Source: Crinalium sp049646245 (GTDB lineage: Bacteria > Cyanobacteriota > Cyanobacteriia > Cyanobacteriales > PCC-9333). Taken from it: a stretch of DNA of 17,099 nt. The notes beneath the pieces are model-generated. The model worked only from the letters and a program-made list of their open reading frames with translations, was not told the origin of the DNA and made no database searches. Location: contig JBARVL010000320.1 of NCBI GenBank assembly GCA_049646245.1, positions 1 to 17,099 of the forward strand, read 5' to 3'. Below are positions 7,353 to 14,620 of this stretch, in pieces. Within the stretch, counting starts at the first letter, position 1. Each line of letters begins with the position of its first letter. Both the position numbers and the translations under genes were made by a program.

Positions 7353-8459
7353 TTACACTTCTTCATCAACTGTTAATCCGCCCTTAGTCAAGATTTTAGG
7401 TAAATCTAAAACTCCCATCATTTTTTCGCGATAAGGTGCAGTACCTCGAAGATATTCATCATTAATTGAATGTACTGCTGCGGGTACTGGCATCATTTCG
7501 GTAGGATTGAGATACATCACATCAAATACCTCATCTACTGTTACACCTGCTACTAAATCTTCCATCCTTACCACCATTACTTTAGATGCTTCGTTAGTAC
7601 CAGCAATAGGCAGATTTAACACTCCCCGCACATCAACTAATGTCACAATCTCACCCCGCAAGTTAATATTACCCACAATATGAGGAGGACAGCAGGGAAT
7701 AGGGGTAATTTTACTAATATCGGTAAATTCCCGGACAGTATCAAGATCTAATCCAAAATATTCGCCATTTAAACCAATAACAGCTAACGGTATTAATCCA
7801 GCAAAATCTTCATCTTCGGTGGTACGTCTTAAATTTTCTGCCCGTTCCCGAAAAGTTGCTCTTTCTTCTGGTGTCGCATGAGGGCAAAATATGCGAATAT
7901 TGCTACCATTATAAGTACGTTCTAGCAGCAAAGCTGCCGCCGTTTGGGTATTTGGAGAAATTTCTCCACCATCACCATTACTATCAGGATGAAGCAATTT
8001 TGAGTATTCAATCAAAGTTTGGTGATTGAGCAACATCACCAAATCTTCATCTACTTGTGCTACACCGTTAATAAATTTACGAGATGTTACTGTTTCAGGT
8101 TGAGAACCATTTTTACTTAACATTCCGCGTCGATAGGAAAGATTAGTAGTAATCTCATTAGCGGCAATATTTTGTACTTCGTGGACTTGATTAACAATAA
8201 CTCCGACTTGAAATTCTTCCCAATCAAGTACAACTATACTGTCCGTTACTTGGTAATCTTGTGGTTGCTGTCCTAAGCGAATATACAAATCCATTACAGG
8301 TAAAATCTCGCCCCGCAGATTCAGCACTCCTACAATATCAGGGGGTGCTTCAGCAACAGGGGTTAATTCTGGTAAGTAGAATATTTCCTTAACTACAGAT
8401 GCAGCAATTCCATAGAAGGAATTGTTCAGACTACAAATAATAAAATCTTGAGCTTCCAT
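7353..8459 (-). CDS. cheW: CheW-type coupling protein with two CheW domains
   Basis: This is a scaffold protein linking chemoreceptors to a CheA kinase. The 368-residue product has two CheW domains, at about 4-150 and 222-360. Each carries the typical signature: VGVLNLRGEILPVMDL at 43-58 and VGNINLRGEIVTLVDVRG at 262-279. The PP-x-I-V turn also precedes both. Single-domain CheW is about 150-170 residues, so this is a tandem fusion. The linker of about 70 residues (151-221) is charged, with an R/E-rich helix (197-212), and contains no CheA or receiver features. There is no clear Shine-Dalgarno sequence before the ATG. It lies 371 bp downstream of cheR and 85 bp upstream of an MCP gene. A tandem CheW could bind two receptor or kinase units at once; that is inference. 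Confidence 0.95.
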   Translation of the reverse strand: MEAQDFIICSLNNSFYGIAASVVKEIFYLPELTPVAEAPPDIVGVLNLRGEILPVMDLYIRLGQQPQDYQVTDSIVVLDWEEFQVGVIVNQVHEVQNIAANEITTNLSYRRGMLSKNGSQPETVTSRKFINGVAQVDEDLVMLLNHQTLIEYSKLLHPDSNGDGGEISPNTQTAAALLLERTYNGSNIRIFCPHATPEERATFRERAENLRRTTEDEDFAGLIPLAVIGLNGEYFGLDLDTVREFTDISKITPIPCCPPHIVGNINLRGEIVTLVDVRGVLNLPIAGTNEASKVMVVRMEDLVAGVTVDEVFDVMYLNPTEMMPVPAAVHSINDEYLRGTAPYREKMMGVLDLPKILTKGGLTVDEEV

Positions 8460-8621
8460 ATATTAATTAGATAGAATGGTAAACAGTATTACGCAATGCT
8501 TAATTCAGTTCTATTACTCACATTTTGCACGATCATCAATTGTTAAGTTAGAAATTTAGATACCCCTGTGTGTTTTTAAACCTTTATTGGCTGCGTTGCT
8601 GTGGGTAAGATCCCCCTAAAT

Positions 8622-8638
8622 CCCCCTTAAAAAGGGGG
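8622..8638. repeat. C-run/G-run hairpin in dispersed intergenic repeat
   Basis: CCCCCTT-AAA-AAGGGGG is a perfect 7-bp stem. It lies in a C-rich/G-rich text with an imperfect copy about 30 bp to the right. The same style of sequence recurs at 15616-15642, so this is a genome-dispersed element and not a gene-specific signal. Confidence 0.6.
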
Positions 8639-8697
8639 ACTTTGATTCAATTCTCCCCGCATTAAAAAGGGGGAGTTTGACTTAATTCTCCCCCCTT

Positions 8698-8727
8698 CTC
8701 GTTCCCAGGCTCCAGCATGGGAACGAG
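8698..8727. repeat. 10-bp-arm inverted repeat in dispersed intergenic repeat
   Basis: CTCGTTCCCA (8698-8707) and TGGGAACGAG (8718-8727) are exact reverse complements around a 10-nt loop. Flanking C and G runs can lengthen the stem. This stem is a familiar dispersed palindrome in bacterial, especially cyanobacterial, intergenic DNA. In either transcript it would form a very stable hairpin. Confidence 0.65.
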
Positions 8728-8830
8728 GGGGCTGGGGGGTATCAAAGCATTTGAAAACACGCCATTACCCCACGCTAACAATGGGTAAATTCAAAGAGAA
8801 TTATTTTACATAACTAACTCTCAGCAGTAC

Positions 8831-10435
8831 TTAAATATTTAATAATTCTTCTAGTTGGTTGATTAATTCACCAACGGTAATTTCACCCTGTTGTTCTACG
8901 GTAGCATTAGTCGGCAATTTTTTCAAAAAATCTAAGGCGACATTACGCATTTTGACACATCTTGTAATATCTCCTTCTTGTTGGTATATACTTGCAAGTT
9001 CTAGATAGGCAGAAATAGAGTCAGGAGCTAAATAAATGATTCTTTTTAAAATCACTTTGGCTTCTGTAATATTACCTTGTTCTTCAGCAATATTAGCCAA
9101 GATATAGTGGGGCATTGTATTACGTGAATCTACAGTTAAAGCTTGTTCGCAATATTTTTTAGCTTGCGGGTATTTACCTAAATCTGCATATACTTTAGCC
9201 AGTAGATAGTAAATATTAAAATTATTTGGATATTGAGCTAATATTTGTTCTAATTCGCTAATTGCTTTTAAATAATTTTTGTTCTTAACTAAAGTTTTGA
9301 CTTGCTCAAGAATAGTATCGACGGTAACTTGGGGATTAGGGCGATCGCTCTTATTATTTGCGTGAAGATCGACAACTTTAGGTTGATAACTATGAGGGAT
9401 TTTACTAATATTTGATTGAATTTTTTGAACAGTAGATTCAGATTTAATATGAGGCAATAAATTATTTTCTAACTTCTTAGCCTTGTTAGCAAATAAATCT
9501 AATTTTTGCTGACCGTTATGGTTATTGAAGCTATTACTGTGAGAGCGATTAACCTCTTTAACTTGAGACGAGGTTACTACATGATCTCGGCGTTGATACA
9601 CAACCGATTCAGGGAAAATTTGAGATTTTAAGGAATTTAAACCTTGACCATAAAGTTCAGCATGACCAGTAATTAGATACCCTGTCAAATTCAAACTTTT
9701 AGCAAACTTATTTAATACAATTCCAATACTATTAGCATCAAAATATACAAATACATTTCGACAAATGATCAAATCTATGTCATAAATACTGCTATTATTA
9801 GGATATGAATCTTTGACTAAATTGCCATATTGAAAATTTACCATCTGCCGAATTTTGCCATCCAGCTTCCAATCACCTTTCCAAGGAGAAAAATATCGTT
9901 TTTGAATTTCTGGATCTACCTGACGAAATGACCAAGAGGTAAAAATACCATGTTTAGCTTTCTCCAAAGTATTTAAATTTATATCAGTACCAATAATATA
10001 AATGTTCCAGTTTTCCCAGTCAGGAATTAACTGTGTAAGCAGAATAGCTAAAGAATATGGCTCTTCACCAGTTGAGCAACCAGCACTCCAAATCCGTAAA
10101 TCAGGTTTGGAATTACCCGTTAAAGCTTGTTTTTTCCTTTTTTGCTCAATTAATTCGGGAATTAATTTATTTCGCAATAAATAAAACTGTCCCTCGTCCC
10201 GAAAAAAGTAAGTTTCAGTAGTCGTTAACAGTAAAGCTAATTGTCGCCACTCGTGATAGCTCTGTTCAGTTTCAGCACTTAATAGCTGATAATAAGCTTC
10301 GGCGTTAAGTAGTTTCAAGGCTTTAACTCTAAATTCAATTTTATGCCCTAAACTAATTTGATCCTGCTGACGAATTTGCCAACCAGCTTGAGTAACCAAT
10401 AATTGTAGAAAACGTTGTAATAAATTATCATTCAT
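8831..10435 (-). CDS. cheR: CheR-type receptor methyltransferase with C-terminal TPR repeats (WspC/FrzF-like)
   Basis: The enzyme transfers a methyl group from S-adenosylmethionine to glutamates of chemoreceptors. The 534-residue protein begins with the helical CheR N-domain (1-80), ending in TETYFFRD (73-80). The catalytic domain follows, with the SAM-binding WSAGCSTGEEPYSLA at 116-130, GTDI at 149-152 and CRNVFVYF at 225-232. A polar, low-complexity linker (about 285-370) leads to three or four TPR units (about 372-500). Standard CheR is about 280 residues and lacks TPRs. CheR-TPR proteins are known as WspC in the Wsp surface-sensing pathway and FrzF in the Myxococcus Frz pathway, where the TPRs affect receptor-site choice. 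It starts 11 bp after the stop of the LOV histidine kinase gene, so the two are very probably co-transcribed. Its likely targets are the MCPs at 5813-7267 and 1-1364. Confidence 0.95.
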   Translation of the reverse strand: MNDNLLQRFLQLLVTQAGWQIRQQDQISLGHKIEFRVKALKLLNAEAYYQLLSAETEQSYHEWRQLALLLTTTETYFFRDEGQFYLLRNKLIPELIEQKRKKQALTGNSKPDLRIWSAGCSTGEEPYSLAILLTQLIPDWENWNIYIIGTDINLNTLEKAKHGIFTSWSFRQVDPEIQKRYFSPWKGDWKLDGKIRQMVNFQYGNLVKDSYPNNSSIYDIDLIICRNVFVYFDANSIGIVLNKFAKSLNLTGYLITGHAELYGQGLNSLKSQIFPESVVYQRRDHVVTSSQVKEVNRSHSNSFNNHNGQQKLDLFANKAKKLENNLLPHIKSESTVQKIQSNISKIPHSYQPKVVDLHANNKSDRPNPQVTVDTILEQVKTLVKNKNYLKAISELEQILAQYPNNFNIYYLLAKVYADLGKYPQAKKYCEQALTVDSRNTMPHYILANIAEEQGNITEAKVILKRIIYLAPDSISAYLELASIYQQEGDITRCVKMRNVALDFLKKLPTNATVEQQGEITVGELINQLEELLNI

Positions 10436-10446
10436 ATTGTAAAATA

Positions 10447-13386
10447 TTAATTCTGATTCAAAGGAATTTCGATCACAAATGCTGCTCCTTTCCCTAATTC
10501 TGACTCACATCTTAAAATTCCTTGATGTTTTTCAATAATTTGATAGCTGATGGATAACCCTAAACCAGTTCCCTTACCTACAGGTTTAGTTGTAAAGAAC
10601 GGATCGAACAGCCGTTTTAATACATCTGAAGGCATTCCTGAGCCATTATCGGCAATCCTAATCATCACCGTTTTGCCGTCATCAGACATTTCAGTACAAA
10701 TGCGTATTTTTGGTTTTGTTGGTTGAGCTTCACCACTTTCTAGAGCATCAATGGCATTGCTAATAATATTCATAAATACTTGATTAAGCTGGCTAGGATA
10801 GCAGTCAACTAAAGGCAATTTTCCGTACTCTTTAATTATTTCAACTCCCGCATGGTTAGGGGTGGCTTTCAAGCGGTTGTGCAATATCAATAAGGTGCTG
10901 TCGATTCCTTCATGTATATCCACTGGTTTCATGTCAGCTTCATCTAAGCGGGAGAAGTTCCGCAAAGATAAGACAATTTGACGAATGCGATCGGCACCTA
11001 CTTGCATTGAGCTTAGTAGTTTTGGTAAATCATCAATCAGAAATTCTAAGTCAACTTCTTCTGCTTGCTCTGCAATTTCTGGATCGGGCTTGGGGTAATG
11101 CTTTTGATATAGTTCGATTAAATCTAGTAAATCACGGATGTAGGTACTGGTGTGAGTAAGATTACCTGTAATGAAGTTGACAGGGTTATTAATTTCGTGG
11201 GCAATACCAGCTACCATTTGACCTAACCCGGACATTTTTTCGCTTTGAATTAATCGTGCTTCTGTTTGCTTGAGTTCAGTCATTGCTTGCTCAAGCTGTT
11301 GAGTTTGGGTTTGCGCGGCTAGGGCAGCAGCACGACTTTGGGCGTATACTTCTGCTTGGTCAATGGCGATCGCTACTTGATCTACTACAGCTTGTAATAA
11401 ATCTACTTCATTATCGCTCCAAGGTCGTTGACCACTGCCATGAGTACAAATAATTGCGCCTCTTTGACCAGCGTGAGGAGTTTCTAACGGTAGTAGTAGC
11501 GCCGAAGTTATACCCAAACTACTTAGTAAAGTTTTAGCTTCAGTATCTAGGCTAGTGTCCTCAGCAACATCATCAACCCGCAGAATTTGAAGATTTTGAA
11601 TCTTATTCGCCAAGGGAGCAAGTTTTTGTGGCATAGCCTCTGCTAATTTACTCCGCAAAGTTGGACTTGCTTTGGCTTCGTGAGTCACCATCAAGCTAGG
11701 CTGAGTAGGATGGGAGAAAAACCACAAATATTGACACAAATCAACTTGTAATAAACCGCGAATCTCATTAACCGCCGTACCCAAAATAGTATCGAGGTCT
11801 AAAGATTTGCGAATTTGACTTGCTAACCTAAACAGTAAAGCTTCTCGCCGTGATGATAATGCTTCTCTTGCCCAAAAACGGTCAATTGCTACGCCAAAAG
11901 CGTGAGCCATCCACCCCAACATATCAATTACGGCTTCATTAAAGTTTTGCTGCATAACTACAGCAATTACACCCACCAGTTTTTCTTCCACAATTAAAGG
12001 AACACTGGCTAAATAAATATCAGGTATTACTAAACAACTTTCTGCTACTTCACCGTTATATACCCGACTTTCCAATCCTCCCTTAAATCGTTGACCGCTA
12101 CCCTGGGTCAGATAAATTTGCTGTGTTTGAGCTACAAAACCAACCATTGAACCCTCTAGGGGGATGCGAGGGTGAGAAGATATTTGACGACCAGCAACCC
12201 AGTCGCCGATTTCTTCAATACCCGCGTATGCTTGCAAATCCAAGGTTTTTGAGCCTTGGTTATATGTCCAAATACCCACAAATTGTGCTTCTAAGTGCTG
12301 CACCATTGCTTCGCTGCACCGATGCAGAGTTTCAGTTAAGGTTGTCCCACCTTGTCCCAAGGTAGCCCCAACTTCAGCTTCTAAAGTAGCAATGCGCGAT
12401 CGCTCTAGTAAAGATTCCTCAGATTTTTTCGCAATGGTAATATCACGGAAGTATACAGATAAACCATCTTGATAAGGATAAACTCGCACCTCCAGCCAAG
12501 TTTGGAATTCTGCATAATATGCTTCAAAGTGAACTGTGACCTTCCGATCAACTGCCCGATGAAATTCTCGCTCAAATATAGAATTACTTAATTCTGGAAA
12601 TTCTTCCCAGATACACTTACCTATTAGTTCGCCTTTGTTTTTAAATAATAATTGTTCTGCATGATAATTTAAATAACTAAACCGCCACTGATGATCCAAA
12701 ACATAAAAAGCATCCGTAATACCTTCTAAAATATTTGCAGTGCGGTTGCGTTCTGCTTCAGCTTCCGCCCGTGCTGCTTGCTCTCGTTGTAACAGTTGTA
12801 GGCGCTCTTCTTCTGCCAGTTTGCGTTCAGTTATATCTGTTTGAATACCAATAAAATATAGTAAACTACCATCCTCTGAAAATACCTGAGAGATTTTTAA
12901 TTCATTCCAAAATGGTTGACCATCTTTACGATAGTTCAGCAGAGTTACTTGTACGGGTTGTTTTTTACTAATAGCCTCGCGAATCAAATCAACTGCTTTG
13001 GGATCGGTTTTTTCCCCTTGTAAACAACGGCAGTTCTTACCTAAAATATCCTGGGCTGCATACCCAGTGATTTTAGTAAAAGCCGGATTTATGTAGATAA
13101 TCGGATTATCGGGTTGATGAGGATCAGTAATAATAATGCCATCAGAAACCGAGACCACAGCTTGCCCTAGCCGCAAGTTTTCTCCCGCAGCTTGACGCAG
13201 TACTTCCTCATAACGCTCACGATCATTAATTTCCTCTACATGATTTGCTTGACTATCTTCGCCCTTAATTTTCTCGCTATAGTTACGAAAGAACATTCTT
13301 AAACCTGGCTCATCTGCAAGTAAGTTATGTAAATTGTTCTCTATGCGTCGATCATCCCCGTAAAATACCATTGAGTTCATTTCCAT
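10447..13386 (-). CDS. LOV-PAS-GAF-GAF sensor histidine kinase (candidate blue-light receptor)
   Basis: The 979-residue soluble kinase has no membrane segment. Residues 70-188 are a LOV domain: NPAFTKITGY, then GKNCRCLQG with the flavin-reactive Cys119, LLNYRKDGQPFWN with FMN-contacting Asn151 and Asn161, and Gln182 in IGIQTD. A coiled coil (190-216), a second PAS domain (217-320), and GAF domains at about 345-503 and 515-677 follow. A second coiled coil leads to HisKA with His730 in AGIAHEINNP. The ATPase domain shows Asn877, DNGSG (913-917) and GKGTGLGLS (937-945). The second GAF resembles phytochrome-type GAFs but has no cysteine at the usual bilin-attachment position. The kinase core is the ordinary dimeric HisKA type and not CheA; no receiver domain is attached. 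Three in-frame ATGs fall within the first six codons and the true start is uncertain. It heads the cheR-cheW-MCP series. Confidence 0.93.
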   Translation of the reverse strand: MEMNSMVFYGDDRRIENNLHNLLADEPGLRMFFRNYSEKIKGEDSQANHVEEINDRERYEEVLRQAAGENLRLGQAVVSVSDGIIITDPHQPDNPIIYINPAFTKITGYAAQDILGKNCRCLQGEKTDPKAVDLIREAISKKQPVQVTLLNYRKDGQPFWNELKISQVFSEDGSLLYFIGIQTDITERKLAEEERLQLLQREQAARAEAEAERNRTANILEGITDAFYVLDHQWRFSYLNYHAEQLLFKNKGELIGKCIWEEFPELSNSIFEREFHRAVDRKVTVHFEAYYAEFQTWLEVRVYPYQDGLSVYFRDITIAKKSEESLLERSRIATLEAEVGATLGQGGTTLTETLHRCSEAMVQHLEAQFVGIWTYNQGSKTLDLQAYAGIEEIGDWVAGRQISSHPRIPLEGSMVGFVAQTQQIYLTQGSGQRFKGGLESRVYNGEVAESCLVIPDIYLASVPLIVEEKLVGVIAVVMQQNFNEAVIDMLGWMAHAFGVAIDRFWAREALSSRREALLFRLASQIRKSLDLDTILGTAVNEIRGLLQVDLCQYLWFFSHPTQPSLMVTHEAKASPTLRSKLAEAMPQKLAPLANKIQNLQILRVDDVAEDTSLDTEAKTLLSSLGITSALLLPLETPHAGQRGAIICTHGSGQRPWSDNEVDLLQAVVDQVAIAIDQAEVYAQSRAAALAAQTQTQQLEQAMTELKQTEARLIQSEKMSGLGQMVAGIAHEINNPVNFITGNLTHTSTYIRDLLDLIELYQKHYPKPDPEIAEQAEEVDLEFLIDDLPKLLSSMQVGADRIRQIVLSLRNFSRLDEADMKPVDIHEGIDSTLLILHNRLKATPNHAGVEIIKEYGKLPLVDCYPSQLNQVFMNIISNAIDALESGEAQPTKPKIRICTEMSDDGKTVMIRIADNGSGMPSDVLKRLFDPFFTTKPVGKGTGLGLSISYQIIEKHQGILRCESELGKGAAFVIEIPLNQN

Positions 13387-13630
13387 CCAATTATGGCAAT
13401 TTTCACTATTTAAACAAAGAGCAAACTGATCTGGGCAGGATGCGCTGCTAGTATCCTCAGAGGGGTATCTGCTTTCTCAGTTTCTAGAACTGATAGCAAT
13501 GGAATGTCCGCGCCCTATCTGGCTATACCTATATTAGCGCCCCTGCTATCTCCAAATAGATGAACATTTTTGCTTATGCAAAAAATGTCATGATTTAACT
13601 AAGTTGGATAGCACCCTAGAAAATTTAATG

Positions 13631-13650
13631 GATCAAAGCTTGCTTTGATC
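13631..13650. promoter_or_regulatory. 20-nt palindrome, possible operator or hairpin
   Basis: GATCAAAGC and GCTTTGATC are exact reverse complements separated by TT. It lies 245 bp upstream of the LOV kinase start and over 500 bp upstream of the response regulator. There is no T-run on either side, so terminator use is unlikely; a regulator binding site is possible. Confidence 0.35.
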
Positions 13651-13777
13651 TTAATTATCAGCCAACTTTTCAGCCTTATCGCTCAAAGTATTAGTAATAA
13701 ATACTTAGATAAAGACGGCGATTGGCGATCGCTGAGATTTACTTACTACCGTTAATATAAAGGATGCCCAAAGCAGT

Positions 13778-13792
13778 GATGTTACTAACATC
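13778..13792. promoter_or_regulatory. 15-nt palindrome, possible operator
   Basis: GATGTTA-C-TAACATC is a perfect 7-bp inverted repeat around a single base. The loop is too short for an RNA hairpin, so a dimeric DNA-binding protein site is the better guess. It lies about 390 bp from each flanking gene. Confidence 0.3.
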
Positions 13793-14182
13793 TAACCTTT
13801 AATTTTCACAGAGAAAACTTACGCATAAAATACCTGCGATTAAGATGTCATAGTACATTCAGTATGTTTAACATAATTAACCATAAATAAATGTAGTGTA
13901 GGCATCTTGCCCGCAACACATTAACTTAAAGTAATACAATTGTTGAAATAATCAGTTCATTGTCAATAAAATATGTATATAATTTTCTTAACCAGGTAGC
14001 CGATTCACCCAAACATAAAGTTTTACAACGTATTGCTAAAATGCCATTACAGTAAATAAATATCAATTAACGTTAATCTCTAATGTAAATAGGGAACTAT
14101 ATCAGAGAGGGGTTTTAAGCACCTAGCAATAAAAAACACTTGTGTCAATAATTCTGCAAATTAATCTAAGAGTGAGGTAAAA

Positions 14183-14578
14183 ATGTCTGCAAGTGTAAGT
14201 ACTACACAGACAATCTTGGCAGTCGATGACAGCACCGTTATGCAAGAAATGATTAAACGGGCGCTAAAGGGCGAGTATCGAGTTTTAGTTGCTGATAATG
14301 CGGTAGATGCCTTAGCGTTGATTTACCACCAGCCGATATCAGTTTTGCTACTAGATGTTTCTATGCCTGGGGTTGATGGTTTGGAACTTTGCCGCACCTT
14401 GCGTAGTTTACCTCAATTTAGCGAGTTACCGATTGTCATGCTTACTGCCAGAGATGGCGCATTTGATAGGGTGCAAGGACGACTGGCGGGTGCGACTGAG
14501 TATTTAACTAAACCTTTTGATGCTGAACAACTGCGTCAAGTCGTGAAAAATTTTATCGGTTCGAGTTGTTCTAGTTGA
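14183..14578 (+). CDS. Single-domain response regulator (CheY/PilH-like receiver)
   Basis: This is a 131-residue stand-alone receiver domain with no output domain. The acidic pair is D15-D16 in LAVDDS, the phospho-accepting aspartate is D58 in LLLDVSMPG, the switch threonine is T88 in MLTAR, and the conserved lysine is K110 in LTKPF. All essential residues are present, so it should be phosphorylatable. GAGG lies just before the ATG and supports the start. It is transcribed divergently from the LOV histidine kinase across a 796-bp gap, which makes it a candidate partner of that kinase, although it could equally serve a CheA elsewhere. The gene at 14621 follows in the same frame after 42 nt. 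It probably acts by protein-protein contact, as CheY and PilH do. Confidence 0.94.
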   Translation: MSASVSTTQTILAVDDSTVMQEMIKRALKGEYRVLVADNAVDALALIYHQPISVLLLDVSMPGVDGLELCRTLRSLPQFSELPIVMLTARDGAFDRVQGRLAGATEYLTKPFDAEQLRQVVKNFIGSSCSS

Positions 14579-14620
14579 GTTTTTACTCAATTTAAATATA
14601 ATTTATATAAAGTTAAGAAT

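Larger units (their letters stand above)
8460..8830. other. 371-bp spacer between cheR and cheW with palindromic repeats
   Basis: No gene is seen. Positions 8610-8740 are packed with C-run/G-run hairpins: 8622-8638 is a 7-bp perfect stem, a diverged neighbour lies at about 8654-8673, and a long stem sits at 8698-8727. Such clusters are common between cyanobacterial genes. Its size suggests that cheW has its own promoter, probably in 8460-8600, which is AT-rich, although no clear -10 or -35 pair can be named. Confidence 0.55.
13387..14182. other. 796-bp divergent promoter region between the LOV kinase and the response regulator
   Basis: No gene is supported in either direction. It must contain the promoters of the LOV kinase (minus) and the response regulator (plus). 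Features seen are a 20-nt palindrome at 13631-13650, a 15-nt palindrome at 13778-13792, one HIP1 site at 13725-13732 and TACAATTGTT at 13934-13943. Text at about 13893-13914 resembles a dispersed cyanobacterial repeat. At almost 800 bp it is the longest gene-free stretch in the window. Confidence 0.6.

Noticed and set aside
10002..10184. Plus-strand 60-codon open frame inside cheR
   Set aside because: It is antisense to the conserved SAM-binding region of CheR, with no ribosome binding site and no recognisable product.
11330..11860. Second GAF domain of the kinase as a bilin-binding cyanobacteriochrome domain
   Set aside because: The fold signature resembles phytochrome-type GAFs (HGSGQRPW), but the cysteine expected before the final strands is absent (SLDTEAKTLL there), so covalent bilin attachment is not supported.
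12123..12365. Plus-strand 80-codon open frame inside the LOV kinase gene
   Set aside because: It is antisense to the first GAF domain and has no protein-like features of its own.
10447..13386. The kinase as the CheA of the pathway
   Set aside because: It has an ordinary HisKA H-box (His730) followed directly by the ATPase domain, with no Hpt (P1) domain and no CheW-like P5 domain.
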